Assembly (NCBI GenBank): GCA_965221985.1
Contig: OZ244928.1
Location: 992,001 to 1,056,000 of the forward strand
DNA length: 64,000 bases
From: J054 sp965221985
GTDB taxonomy: Bacteria; Pseudomonadota; Gammaproteobacteria; Steroidobacterales; GCA-2729495
Direction of reading: 5' to 3'
The notes beneath the pieces were generated by a model. That model saw nothing but the letters and a program-made list of their open reading frames with translations, was not told the DNA's origin and ran no database searches. This document shows, in pieces, positions 38,034-46,627 of the stretch. The position numbers and the translations under genes were made by a program. Numbering within the stretch: the first letter of the stretch is position 1; each line of letters begins with the position of its first letter.

Positions 38034-39404
38034 TTAGCGACCGGCGAGTAGAGCATCCATGAAGCGGGTCCGCCATGCTGTGATGTCGTTGCGCTTAAGC
38101 AGGCTGAGCATGCTCTGGTGTCGTTCTCGGCGTTCGCCCAAGGGCATACTCAGTGCCTGATGAATGCCGGCGGCTACGCCGTCGATGTCATAGGGATTTA
38201 CCAAGATTGCGTCGGTAAGCTCATGGGCGGCGCCAGCGAGTTCGGACAAAACCAACGCGCCTGGATCTTGTGGATCCTGCGCGGCGACAAACTCCTTGGC
38301 GACCAAATTCATGCCGTCGCGTACCGGGGTGACCAAACCAAGAGCGGCCTGACGAAAGAAGGCCATTAGGGTTTCCCGGTTGAAGGCACGATTGAGATAC
38401 CGAATTGGTACCCAGTCAATGTCGGCCCAATTGCCATTGATCATGCCGGCTTGTTGTTCTAGCGCCTCGCGAATTTCTCCGTAGGCCCGCACGCCCGATC
38501 GCGTGGCCGGCGCAATTTGAATGTATGACACTTGGTTTCTGTGCGCCGCGTAGTTTTCCAGCAAACGATCATAGGCGCGGAATCGTTCGTCCAGACCCTT
38601 GCTGTAGTCGAGCCGGTCAACGCCAATAAGCAATTGACGGCCGTGCAAGTGCCTGACCATGCGCTGAACGTTATCGGCTTGGCCGGCCTCCATAGCGGTG
38701 TTTTGACAAGCTTCAACGTCGATACCGATGGGAAATACGCCGGCATTGACATAGGCCTTTTTTCGTCGTCGGTCAGCATACTCAACGCCGCCTAGATCGG
38801 GTTCGCCCACTGCCTCTCTGAACGCGCGTAAATCACGTGGTGTGTGAAAGCCAATGACATCATAGGCACATAAGGAACGCAGAAGTTGCCGGTAGACCGG
38901 CAGCACACGCAACATTTCCACATCAGGAAACGGCACATGCAGAAAGAAACCGATAGCTTGTTTCGCACCCGCCCGCCGCAATTCGGAGGCGAGGGGTATT
39001 AGATGGTAGTCATGCACCCAGATGACGTCATCATCTTGCAGCAAGGGAAGCAGCTTGCGGGCAAAAAGGGCATTGACTTGGCGATACTCGTCAAATTCCT
39101 TACGGTCGTAACGAAAATAGCCCAAGAGATAATGAAAAACAGGCCACAGCGACGAGTTGGAGAAGCCGTTATAGTAGAGATCGTAGGCGCGTTGATTGAG
39201 CTCTATGGTGGCGTAAGTAATGTTTCCCCGTTGATCGATCTCCGGGTCGCCGGGTTCACCCTCAGTGGTTTTGCCATTCCAGCCAAACCATAGGCCGCCA
39301 TACTCTTCTAAGGCGGCCAGTACACCCACCGCTAAGCCGCCAGCACTTTTTCCCGCACTTTGCGGGCGGGCGACTCGATTCGAGACGTTGACTAAGCGAG
39401 TCAC
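38034..39404 (-). CDS. otsA: Trehalose-6-phosphate synthase OtsA
   Basis: 456 residues, GT20 family. It starts MTRLVNVSNRVARP and has KSAGGLAVGVLAAL (donor loop), WVHDYHLIPLA, FFLHVPFPDVEMLRVLP, GVDRLDYSKGLDERF and DGMNLVAKEFVAAQ, all catalytic hallmarks. It makes trehalose 6-phosphate from UDP-glucose and glucose 6-phosphate in the cytosol. The start overlaps the end of the GH15 gene (ATGA). OtsB, two genes upstream, removes the phosphate. Confidence 0.95.
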   Translation of the reverse strand: MTRLVNVSNRVARPQSAGKSAGGLAVGVLAALEEYGGLWFGWNGKTTEGEPGDPEIDQRGNITYATIELNQRAYDLYYNGFSNSSLWPVFHYLLGYFRYDRKEFDEYRQVNALFARKLLPLLQDDDVIWVHDYHLIPLASELRRAGAKQAIGFFLHVPFPDVEMLRVLPVYRQLLRSLCAYDVIGFHTPRDLRAFREAVGEPDLGGVEYADRRRKKAYVNAGVFPIGIDVEACQNTAMEAGQADNVQRMVRHLHGRQLLIGVDRLDYSKGLDERFRAYDRLLENYAAHRNQVSYIQIAPATRSGVRAYGEIREALEQQAGMINGNWADIDWVPIRYLNRAFNRETLMAFFRQAALGLVTPVRDGMNLVAKEFVAAQDPQDPGALVLSELAGAAHELTDAILVNPYDIDGVAAGIHQALSMPLGERRERHQSMLSLLKRNDITAWRTRFMDALLAGR

Positions 39405-41188
39405 AGATAGTCTTCCCAGCTTCGGCTCAATCGTTGTGCGGCATGAATAATCCCCACCATGCTATAGGTTTGTGGGAAATTACCCCAAAGTTCGCCCGTG
39501 TCGGGATTTAGGTCCTCGGAAAGCAAGCCCACCGGATTTCGGCAAGCGAGCATATTCTCGAATAGCTCTCGCGCCTCGTCCTTGCGTCCAGCGCTTGCTA
39601 GGGCATCGATGTACCAAAAGGTACAAATATTGAAGGCATTCTCCGGCTCACCGAAATCATCGGCCGCGTGGTAGCGCATTAGGTGATCGCCGCGGCGCAG
39701 TTCAGTCTCGATGGCTTTCAAGGTTCCCAAAAAACGTGGGTCATCGCCTGACAGGAAGCCCAATGTGGGAATCAATAACAAACTAGCATCCAGTTCCGGA
39801 TGACCGAAGGCATCGGTAAAAGTCTGTCGTTCGTCATCCCAGGCTTGGGCGCAGATTTCTGTATGCAACTTCGCCGCGGCCTCGCGCCAGTGCTCAGCGC
39901 GATCAGCTAACTTCAATTGGCGCGCAATCTTCGCTAGCCGGTCGCAAGCCGCCCAACACATAATGCTGGAAAAGGTATGTACTCGCTTTCTGCCGCGATA
40001 CTCCCAAATACCGGCATCGGGTTTATCGAACAGTTCCATGGCGCTTGTGCCCAACTGCTCAAGTTGCTCAAAATTCGCAACATCGCCGGGCTGAGCAAGA
40101 CGGCGGTCGAAGAAATATTGTGTTGCGGATAAGATTACCGATCCGTACACATCGTTTTGCAGCTGCTGATAGGCTTGATTACCGACACGCACGGGCCCCA
40201 TGCCACGATAACCTGCCAGGCTGTCCACTGATCGTTCCGTCAGGTCGGCCTCACCGGTGATGCTGTAGACCGGCTGCAGCTTGCCCTGAGAATTAAACGA
40301 AACATTTAGCGTGTAGCGCAGATAAGCTTCCATGGTTTTTGTCGCACCCAGGCTGTTGAGAGCCTGGATGGTGAAATAGCTGTCGCGTAACCAGCAATAA
40401 CGGTAGTCCCAATTGCGTCCGCTATTCGGTGCTTCTGGCACAGAGGTGGTCATGGCTGCGATGACCGCCCCGGTATCTTCGAAGGTGCAAAGTTTTAGCG
40501 TGATGGCTGCGCGAATGACGGCCTCTTGCCATTCGAAGGGGATCGCTAGTCCTCTCACCCAGGCTTCCCAATAGGCCCGAGTCTGCCCAAAGTGGTCGCG
40601 TGCAATTCTTTCCACGGATTCGGGCAGCGATTCGTCAGCCCCTAGTACGATGTGACGAGGCCCGGTTAGCACAAAGGCCTTCTCTTCCATAATGCTCGTT
40701 AAAGAGATATCTGTAGTGACGCGTATAATGCCGTCAGGCAGGACAAAGCGAATATGATTGCTGCCATGGGTGAGTTCGGGGGCACTGGCGCCGTATTCGC
40801 CGGCGGGACGAATATGCACTCGAATGCGGGGCCAGCCATTCACGGGCGTCAGGCTACGCACCAGCATCACGGGGTGGTAGGTGCGTCCATACAGTGGGAA
40901 GCGAGGTGCAAAGTCTGTAATTCGTACGGCGTTGCCATGAGTGTCGTAAAGCGTGGTTTGGAGAATCGCGGTGTTGTGAATATAAGCTTGCTCGGCACGA
41001 TCGAAATCGAGAAGTTCTATGGTATAGCTGCCGAGTTCGGTATTTTGCGGTTCGAGTAGACTGCAGAAGGCGGGATTGCTGTCGAGTCTTGGCATGCAGG
41101 CCCACACCACGGACGCTCGATCATCGACGAGAGCACCGATTTGGCAGTTACCTATGGCGGCCAAATTTAATGAGTTTTGTTGTGGCAT
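39401..41188 (-). CDS. Glycoside hydrolase family 15 protein (glucoamylase/trehalase type)
   Basis: 595 residues. N-terminal beta-sandwich (NLAAIGNCQIGALVDDRASVVWACMPRLDS) followed by an (alpha/alpha)6 barrel. NWDYRYCWLRDSYFTIQAL is the first catalytic region, and LLSEDLNPDTGELWGNFPQTYS holds the second acidic region. No signal peptide, so cytosolic. GH15 includes glucoamylases, dextranases and trehalases. Sitting between otsB and otsA with overlaps on both sides, trehalase is attractive but unproven. It begins at otsB's stop (1-bp overlap). Confidence 0.88.
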   Translation of the reverse strand: MPQQNSLNLAAIGNCQIGALVDDRASVVWACMPRLDSNPAFCSLLEPQNTELGSYTIELLDFDRAEQAYIHNTAILQTTLYDTHGNAVRITDFAPRFPLYGRTYHPVMLVRSLTPVNGWPRIRVHIRPAGEYGASAPELTHGSNHIRFVLPDGIIRVTTDISLTSIMEEKAFVLTGPRHIVLGADESLPESVERIARDHFGQTRAYWEAWVRGLAIPFEWQEAVIRAAITLKLCTFEDTGAVIAAMTTSVPEAPNSGRNWDYRYCWLRDSYFTIQALNSLGATKTMEAYLRYTLNVSFNSQGKLQPVYSITGEADLTERSVDSLAGYRGMGPVRVGNQAYQQLQNDVYGSVILSATQYFFDRRLAQPGDVANFEQLEQLGTSAMELFDKPDAGIWEYRGRKRVHTFSSIMCWAACDRLAKIARQLKLADRAEHWREAAAKLHTEICAQAWDDERQTFTDAFGHPELDASLLLIPTLGFLSGDDPRFLGTLKAIETELRRGDHLMRYHAADDFGEPENAFNICTFWYIDALASAGRKDEARELFENMLACRNPVGLLSEDLNPDTGELWGNFPQTYSMVGIIHAAQRLSRSWEDYL

Positions 41189-41940
41189 CAGTTTTCAGTC
41201 TCGGTCAAGCGTGAGAGCCAGGTTGCGACGGCGGACACATCGGCTAGTCGATAGCGCGCTTCAGTTTGCCTAGAATCGTCGCCCACCAATACCGACCAAC
41301 CCTCCATTTCGTTCACGAGTTTAAAGCCATCCTCATCCGTGACGTCATCCCCGACGAACACAGGTAGGCGGTCCACAAACGGTTCTAGCTCCATGAAACG
41401 GGCAATGGCCGAACCCTTGTGAGCCATCCTGGGCCGCACTTCGAAGACCATTTTGCCCGCCATGAGTTGAAATTTTGGGCCCAGTGCAGCTAGCAAGGCT
41501 TGCATGACGGATTCGGCTTGCCCTGCTAGCTCGGGTGCTTGCCGGTAATGCAGCGAAAGACTCGCGCCTTTGGGTTCCATGCGCAAAGCAGGGAATCGGG
41601 CCACGAGTTCATCCACCGGCCCGCACAATGCATCCGGGATACTAAATCCGGCCAGTTCGCGAATCTCCGCGCCGCCCGGCTCGCGCAACTGCAGTCCGTG
41701 CACACCCGCGGCTGGTAAGCTCAGGGGTGCCAATAGCTTATCCAAGGCCGTAATACTGCGACCAGACACAATGGCCACAGCACCATCCAGGCGGTCGTAA
41801 GTGCTGGTCAGTTGATGCAGGAGTGCCGGTGGTACGTCAACCCAATCTGGCTGCTCAGCGATTTCCACCAGGGTGCCGTCGAAATCCAGAAATAGTGCTA
41901 TTGCGCTTGCATCGAGTTGCGGTGGCGTCCTGGTTTTCAT
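41188..41940 (-). CDS. otsB: Trehalose-6-phosphate phosphatase OtsB
   Basis: Start at ATG 41940 (MKTRTPPQLDASAIALFLDFDGTL), 250 residues; the longer open frame to 41982 adds a Cys/Pro-rich stretch without similarity. HAD phosphatase with the DxDxT nucleophile motif in LFLDFDGTLVEIA, VAIVSGRS as motif II and VFVGDDVTDEDGF as motif IV. It dephosphorylates trehalose 6-phosphate to trehalose, an osmoprotectant. It is the first gene of the trehalose operon, 63 bp downstream of the leader terminator at 42004-42031. Confidence 0.93.
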   Translation of the reverse strand: MKTRTPPQLDASAIALFLDFDGTLVEIAEQPDWVDVPPALLHQLTSTYDRLDGAVAIVSGRSITALDKLLAPLSLPAAGVHGLQLREPGGAEIRELAGFSIPDALCGPVDELVARFPALRMEPKGASLSLHYRQAPELAGQAESVMQALLAALGPKFQLMAGKMVFEVRPRMAHKGSAIARFMELEPFVDRLPVFVGDDVTDEDGFKLVNEMEGWSVLVGDDSRQTEARYRLADVSAVATWLSRLTETEN

Positions 41941-42003
41941 GCCAAGACGATACCGTCGCGGACACGGATTGCAATCAAGCAAGTCCGCTCCCGTAGCCAG
42001 GCC

Positions 42004-42031
42004 AAAAAAAACCGCCCTGGGAAGGGCGGTT
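42004..42031 (-). terminator. Intrinsic terminator upstream of otsB
   Basis: On the minus strand the stem AACCGCCC/GGGCGGTT (42031-42024 with 42017-42010, loop 42023-42018) is followed by a run of eight U (the T tract overlaps the stem by a base). It ends transcripts arriving from the direction of 42151, before otsB. This is a textbook rho-independent terminator. Confidence 0.85.
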
Positions 42032-42151
42032 AGATGGGCGCGGATATATGCTTTTATTTTTCTTCTTATATGAGCCGTTTTTTATTTTTGTATGGCTCTT
42101 CAGCTGTGTCGTTTTTGTCTTTAGGAGAGACAGGGGTTGTGTTGTGTGTCA
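42004..42151 (-). ncRNA. Candidate sigma-54-dependent A-rich small RNA or attenuated otsB leader
   Basis: Predicted transcript of about 148 nt from the sigma-54 promoter to the intrinsic terminator, read on the minus strand. It folds into (a) a stem TGTCT/AGACA (42132-42128 with 42120-42116) with loop CTCCTAA, complementary to a Shine-Dalgarno core; (b) a stem GAGCC/GGCTC (42098-42094 with 42076-42072) whose 17-nt loop contains AAAAATAAAAAA; (c) a weak stem ATATA/TATAT (42071-42067 with 42048-42044) whose loop holds AGAAGAAAAATAAAAG; (d) the terminator. The A-rich loops fit the ARN repeats that bind the distal face of Hfq, as in CrcZ/CrcY RNAs of Pseudomonas. No ORF is present in it. Whether it is free-standing or a leader for otsB is open. 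Confidence 0.55.
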
Positions 42152-42161
42152 GTTAATACGA

Positions 42162-42177
42162 TGCAGGGATCGTGCCA
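42162..42177 (-). promoter_or_regulatory. Sigma-54 (RpoN) promoter
   Basis: On the minus strand TGGCACGATCCCTGCA carries the -24 GG and -12 GC separated by exactly 10 bp, close to the consensus TGGCACG-N4-TTGC(A/T), with one mismatch (CTGC). Predicted transcription start is near 42151, about 148 nt before the terminator and 212 nt before the otsB ATG. An enhancer-binding protein would be needed; I could not find a clear palindromic activator site upstream. Confidence 0.65.
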
Positions 42178-42536
42178 ACTATGCGTCGGCTTGCGGTTGG
42201 TTTAACTAAATGTGTCGCTACTCAGCAGAACTGTGATCTGTTTCACCGTTGTCGTGCCGAGGGCCCACTGGCGGCGGCGGGTGCGGCTTGGCCATGGCTG
42301 ATCGATTTGCTCCCGCTGTAAAAGTCCACGACAAGTCACTGCCGGCACGGCGTGAGAAGCATCACGTTTTTCTCGTTAAACACTTAAAAAACAGTAACTT
42401 ATGGAGATACTGGGGATGTAAGGAGAATCGACAGCTAGCCCGAGAAGCCCGTACTGGCTGGGTAAGCTCTGGTCAAGCGAGTCTGGCTTGGGTCTGGAAC
42501 GGCGGAACGCGGGGTCCCGCGGCTCTGCGGCTGTCG
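42178..42536. other. Non-coding interval between the sigma-54 promoter and ydcH
   Basis: About 360 bp with no credible gene on either strand. It contains a small plus-strand hairpin CGTGA-6 nt-TCACG followed by five T (42351-42371), which could be a weak terminator, and a GC-rich hairpin at 42508-42521 just after the ydcH stop. The binding site of the activator for the sigma-54 promoter should lie here, but I cannot identify it. Confidence 0.4.
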
Positions 42537-42752
42537 CTACGCGTTGAGGTCGGGTATGAGTTCACTTTCCATGCGTGTGATCAGATCTTTTAGGCGCAAC
42601 TTGCGCTTTTTCAAGCGCCGCATCCTCAGTTGATCGGCATTCGGGTTTAGCGAGAGCTCCATGATGGTGGAATCCAGATCTCGATGTTCGAGCCGCAACT
42701 CTTTCAAGCGGACTCGATCGCCAAACACATTGGTTTCAACGTTGTCGGTCAT
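42537..42752 (-). CDS. ydcH: YdcH family protein (DUF465)
   Basis: 71 residues, highly charged and helical. The ending RRLKKRKLRLKDLITRMESE matches the DUF465 consensus LKKEKLRLKDEI. These small proteins probably form coiled-coil dimers; function is unknown. It is monocistronic, transcribed toward the non-coding interval that precedes the sigma-54 leader, and lies about 180 bp from the 3' end of cysQ. Confidence 0.8.
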   Translation of the reverse strand: MTDNVETNVFGDRVRLKELRLEHRDLDSTIMELSLNPNADQLRMRRLKKRKLRLKDLITRMESELIPDLNA

Positions 42753-42932
42753 GGTCTTATTGACCCGTATACACTGCTCGCGGCAGCGGTTCTGCTTCTT
42801 ATATCTGCCCTAGTGGGCAGACTGTCTATGCTCAGCATTGCCTTTCGGTGTTCTTGCTGCAAGGCAACAGCGAGAGCCGAAGAGAATCCATTGCCTTGCG
42901 TTTATCTTACCAAGCCGGACTTGTGGCTGCAT

Positions 42933-43742
42933 TCAATTGTTCGCGTCGAGGTAGGCCAGCCAGTCATGAGTCTCGTCGCCATACACGAGAAAGTAAGGAT
43001 TCAAGACGTCCTCTTTGCTGTTGTAGCGGATGACTTCCCCCTGTAGGTCAACCACTGCGCCACCGGCGCATTCCACCACGGCCTGGGCAGCGGCCGTATC
43101 CCACTCGGATGTCGGGCCCAGACGCGGGTAGATATCCGCATCACCGCTGGCGACGAGGCAGATCTTTAATGAGCTGCCCATCGGAACCATCACATGGGAA
43201 CCCAGACGTTCGAGAAATGCTTCCAAAGATGCGCCGCGATGTGATCGGCTGCCGACAACCCGCAGCGGTTGCGCGGCCGGGCGCTGAACCTGAATCGGAA
43301 TTGCGGCCTGATCGCCCTCCCGCAGCCAGGCCCCTGCGCCCTGGCAGGCATAAAAGTCCTTTTTCTGAACGGGTACATGGACAACACCGAGCACGGCTTG
43401 CTGTCCACTAACCAGTGCTATGTTCACGGTGAATTCACCATTGCGTTTGATGAATTCTTTTGTGCCGTCCAGGGGATCCACCAGCCAAAATTCATTCCAC
43501 TGTCGACGTTGCGCATAGTCGATGGCCGCCGACTCTTCCGACCATACGGGAATGTCGGGCGTTAGTTCGGTGAGTTGGGCGAGGATCAACTCGTGGGCCG
43601 CACGGTCCGCTGCGGTCAGTGGTGAATTGTCAGCCTTGGTTTCCACTTCAATGTCGCCGTGATAAATGGTCAATATTTCATCACCCGCCGCGCGTGCGAT
43701 GGCGACCGCCGGTTCTAATAAAACTTCTATATCTCTGCTCAT
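42933..43742 (-). CDS. cysQ: 3'(2'),5'-bisphosphate nucleotidase CysQ
   Basis: Start at ATG 43742 (MSRDIEVLLEPAVAIARAAG), 269 residues; upstream in-frame codons lack similarity. Inositol-monophosphatase fold with Mg-binding WSEESA, DPLDGTKEFIKRNGEFTVNIAL and WDTAAAQAVVECAGG. It hydrolyses PAP to AMP and is needed when sulphate is assimilated. It is divergent from the HAD nucleotidase gene, with about 75 bp between the starts. A hairpin CTGCCC-TAGT-GGGCAG (42805-42820) lies downstream of its stop, without a U tract. Confidence 0.92.
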   Translation of the reverse strand: MSRDIEVLLEPAVAIARAAGDEILTIYHGDIEVETKADNSPLTAADRAAHELILAQLTELTPDIPVWSEESAAIDYAQRRQWNEFWLVDPLDGTKEFIKRNGEFTVNIALVSGQQAVLGVVHVPVQKKDFYACQGAGAWLREGDQAAIPIQVQRPAAQPLRVVGSRSHRGASLEAFLERLGSHVMVPMGSSLKICLVASGDADIYPRLGPTSEWDTAAAQAVVECAGGAVVDLQGEVIRYNSKEDVLNPYFLVYGDETHDWLAYLDANN

Positions 43743-43817
43743 GGCAATGGACTCGTTCATCCCCGTTTGTGATTTACTAAGGGTCGCGCAGTATAGAGCA
43801 AAGCCACCGAGGTGCCT

Positions 43818-44525
43818 GTGAAACCAGCACATGCCGACCAGGCCGAAGCCTGGACTGTCTATGACACCGTCCTATTGGACATGGATGGGACGATTCTCGA
43901 TCTAGCCTTTGACAATTATTTCTGGCGCGAGCTGGTGCCACGCTGTTTAGCCAGAACACGTCGTATTGACTATTCGCAGGCCCGTCAAGATTTGACGGAG
44001 CTATATGCGGCCAAGGTCGGCAGCCTAGACTGGTATTGTCTGGACTATTGGACGCTAGAGCTCGCGCTGGACTTGCGCGCCTTGAAAGTTGCCAGCAGTC
44101 AGCGCATCCGGTTCTTGCCCGGCGCCAGTCAGGCTCTGCAACGCCTCGGACTAGCTGCGCCCCGCGTGGTCTTGGTTACCAATGCGCATCCCGACACACT
44201 GGCCATCAAGCGTCGTGCCATGGGTCTGGATCTGCATATTGATGCTTTTATTTCGGCTCATGATGTTGGCTATGCCAAGGAGCAGCCGGCATTCTGGCCG
44301 CGGCTCGAGACTAAGTTGTCTTTTGATCCGGCCCGGACGGTGTTCGTTGATGACAGTGCTAGCGTTCTGAATGCCGCCCATGATTTTGGGATTTCGGCGG
44401 TTATGGCCATTCGTTTCCCGGACTCCCGCGAGCCGGCGCGCGATGTGGGTCCTCATCGGGGCATTGATAGTTTGGCGCAGTTGGTGGCGGAGGGTCCGCC
44501 TTTGCCGGCAACGGAAAGCCACTAG
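43818..44525 (+). CDS. yrfG: HAD-superfamily GMP/IMP nucleotidase, YrfG type
   Basis: The GTG at 43818 has GAGG 5 nt upstream, which favours it over the GTG at 43812; 235 residues. HAD motif I in VLLDMDGTILDLAFDNYFW, motif II in VVLVTNAHPDTL and motif IV in TVFVDDSASVLNAA. The string LDLAFDNYFWRELVP is characteristic of YrfG, which dephosphorylates GMP and IMP. Other HAD substrates are possible. Convergent with rhlB, 21 bp apart. Confidence 0.85.
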   Translation: MKPAHADQAEAWTVYDTVLLDMDGTILDLAFDNYFWRELVPRCLARTRRIDYSQARQDLTELYAAKVGSLDWYCLDYWTLELALDLRALKVASSQRIRFLPGASQALQRLGLAAPRVVLVTNAHPDTLAIKRRAMGLDLHIDAFISAHDVGYAKEQPAFWPRLETKLSFDPARTVFVDDSASVLNAAHDFGISAVMAIRFPDSREPARDVGPHRGIDSLAQLVAEGPPLPATESH

Positions 44526-44546
44526 GCGCGGACAACGAAAAGAGTC

Positions 44547-45875
44547 TTATTCAGCTGGCTTCTTGCGCCGACGTCTACGGCGACGTGGCTTCTTGTCACC
44601 GCCTGTTGACTTGTTTTGCGCCGATTTTTTACGGCCTGGCCGCCCGCCGCCCCGTGAACTTCCGCCGATGCCCCCGCGGCGGCGTGGCGCGGGGGCCGGT
44701 CGTTTGGGATCGGGCAGAGTCTCAGGATCGTAACTGCCGGTGGGAATTCTATGGCCGATATAGGCTTCGATTTCCGGCAAGGTGAAGGCAAAGGTTTCGC
44801 AGGCAAAGCTCACGGAATCGCCCTTGGCACCCGCCCGCGCAGTTCGACCGATGCGATGTACGTAGTCTTCGACGTCTTGTGGTAGGTCGTAGTTCACTAC
44901 ATGTGACACGCCGGGCACGTGCAGGCCGCGTGAAGCGACATCGGTGGCAACCAGCACCGGCAGATCGCCGGATTGAAAATCCCGGAGCATCCTCAAGCGT
45001 TTTCGCTGCGGGACATCCCCGGAAATTGCCTCGGCATTGATCTCATTGGCCTGCAGCAACCGGGCCACGTAGTCGGCTTCGCGTTTGGTGTTTACAAAAA
45101 CCATGGTGCGTGTCGCATCCATGCTCTTGAGCAAATGCATCAGCAGGCCCGGCTTGTCGGGATTTGCCGGGAAGAAAACTTTTTGGGTAACTCGGTCCAC
45201 GGTGAGTTTTTCCGGCTCGATTTGAATGAGCTCGGGATCATTCATGTGCTCGTAGGCCAGTTCGAGCACCCGTTGACTCAAGGTTGCCGAGAACAATAAA
45301 TTCAGGCGTTCTTCGGCGGGTGGCAGGCGCCTCAGTATGAAGCGAATATCCTTAATAAACCCAAGGTCGAACATACGGTCTGCTTCATCGAGTACCACTG
45401 CTTGAATATGATTGAGGGTGTAGACCCCTTGCTTAAAATAATCAATTAGCCTACCGGGCGTGCCGATCAGCAAATCTATCCCACGGCCTACGGTTTCGCG
45501 TTGTTTCTCATAGTCGGCGCCGCCATAGACCACGGTCATTAGCAAATCTGTGCCACTGCCCAAGACCTTGGCATCCTCATGAATTTGTACGGCCAATTCC
45601 CGCGTCGGTGCAATGATGATGGCGCGTGGGCTGCTCACTCCTTGAGTAGAAGTTGGCGGTAAACTGAGCAAGCGATTGAAAGTCGCCAGCAAGAAAGCCG
45701 CGGTCTTTCCGGTGCCGGTTTGTGCTTGGCCGGCCACATCGTGTCCTGCCAGGGCCTGAGGTAAAGCGCCGGCCTGGATAGGCGTGCAGGCGGTAAATCC
45801 AGCCGCCTTTACGCCGGCGAGAACCGCCTCGTGCATATCTAAGGAGGCAAATAAAATTTCAGATTCTTTGGCCAT
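44547..45875 (-). CDS. rhlB: ATP-dependent RNA helicase RhlB
   Basis: 442 residues. DEAD-box helicase with Q motif FTACTPIQA, motif I AQTGTGKTAA, motif II VVLDEADRMF, motif III FSAT, and motif VI HRIGRTARAG. Placement divergent from trxA-rho matches the E. coli rhlB-trxA-rho order and supports RhlB, the degradosome helicase. A basic tail of about 50 residues (RRRGGIGGSSRGGGRPGRKK ... RRRRRRRKK) would bind RNA. The tail ends in a run of Arg and Lys rather than the enterobacterial tail. Confidence 0.92.
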   Translation of the reverse strand: MAKESEILFASLDMHEAVLAGVKAAGFTACTPIQAGALPQALAGHDVAGQAQTGTGKTAAFLLATFNRLLSLPPTSTQGVSSPRAIIIAPTRELAVQIHEDAKVLGSGTDLLMTVVYGGADYEKQRETVGRGIDLLIGTPGRLIDYFKQGVYTLNHIQAVVLDEADRMFDLGFIKDIRFILRRLPPAEERLNLLFSATLSQRVLELAYEHMNDPELIQIEPEKLTVDRVTQKVFFPANPDKPGLLMHLLKSMDATRTMVFVNTKREADYVARLLQANEINAEAISGDVPQRKRLRMLRDFQSGDLPVLVATDVASRGLHVPGVSHVVNYDLPQDVEDYVHRIGRTARAGAKGDSVSFACETFAFTLPEIEAYIGHRIPTGSYDPETLPDPKRPAPAPRRRGGIGGSSRGGGRPGRKKSAQNKSTGGDKKPRRRRRRRKKPAE

Positions 45876-46306
45876 TGATAGGCGATATCCATGCGTCGGG
45901 GACGGTCCCGCGCTTGTTTCCCGGGATCCAGTTCGGGCAGAGATTGTATGCCAATCGACGCGCTAGGATAGGGCTGCTTTGCCAGGATCTGCTTAGCGGC
46001 CCACTCTACAGGGTGGTCTTGCCGCCAAATTCCTCGTGCATCCGGTCCAGATACTTGCAAATTGCCGCGCAACGGGTTCAAATTGGCTCTAGATCGAATT
46101 GGGCATGACCTGACCCATCTAACAAATTACCCGCTCCCCAACAGTATTTGACCTAAGGAAGCTTCGAGCGCGCTTCTTAACTCATCCCATCCGGTTGCTC
46201 TGTCTTAAGGAGACAGCTTAAACCGTGATTCTGCCGGCCTCGCCCGGCTAGCCTGTTGGCGATGCGAGCACCCTTTAACCAACTCCGTTTCTACGCGTGA
46301 AGACCA
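45876..46306. other. Divergent intergenic region rhlB/trxA
   Basis: 431 bp without a convincing gene. It contains a hairpin CTGTCT-TAAGG-AGACAG (46200-46216) about 90 nt before trxA and a second, GAAGC/GCTTC, just upstream (46159-46175), suggesting a structured trxA leader. A TACAAT on the minus strand about 70 bp before rhlB could be a -10 box. A minus-strand open frame here (45839-46081) lacks any similarity. Confidence 0.4.
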
Positions 46307-46627
46307 ATGAGCATAGTGCATATCAATAACGACAATTTCGAAACAGAAGTTCTGCAGGCTGACAAACCTGTATTACTGGATTTCTGGGCTGAGTGGTGTG
46401 GGCCCTGCAAAATGATCGCCCCCATATTGGATCAAGTCGACGAGGAATATGGCGAGCGATTGCAGATCGCCAAGCTCGATGTTGAGGAAAATCAGGCCAT
46501 CGCCATGAAGTACGGGGTTCGCAGTATTCCCACCCTCATGCTGTTTAAAAATGGTCAAGTCCAGGCTCAGCAGGTCGGCATGATGTCCAAAGAACAGCTG
46601 GGTCAATTGTTGGATGATCAGCTATGA
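46307..46627 (+). CDS. trxA: Thioredoxin TrxA
   Basis: 106 residues. The active site WCGPCK is in LLDFWAEWCGPCKMIAPILDQV, and the cis-Pro in RSIPTLMLFKNG is present. It is the general cytosolic disulphide reductant. Its stop overlaps the rho start (ATGA at 46624-46627), which makes trxA-rho a coupled pair; in E. coli the two are neighbours but separated. A 431-bp region with hairpins lies upstream. Confidence 0.97.
   Translation: MSIVHINNDNFETEVLQADKPVLLDFWAEWCGPCKMIAPILDQVDEEYGERLQIAKLDVEENQAIAMKYGVRSIPTLMLFKNGQVQAQQVGMMSKEQLGQLLDDQL

Noticed and set aside
42249..42593. Plus-strand open frame of 114 codons upstream of ydcH
   Set aside because: Overlaps ydcH antisense, has low-complexity composition and no recognisable motif; treated as non-coding.
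45839..46081. Minus-strand open frame of 80 codons upstream of rhlB, and a short in-frame stretch MHEEFGGKTTL in another frame
   Set aside because: No similarity recognised and no ribosome-binding site. The short stretch ends after 11 residues from its ATG. A decayed gene is possible but cannot be supported.
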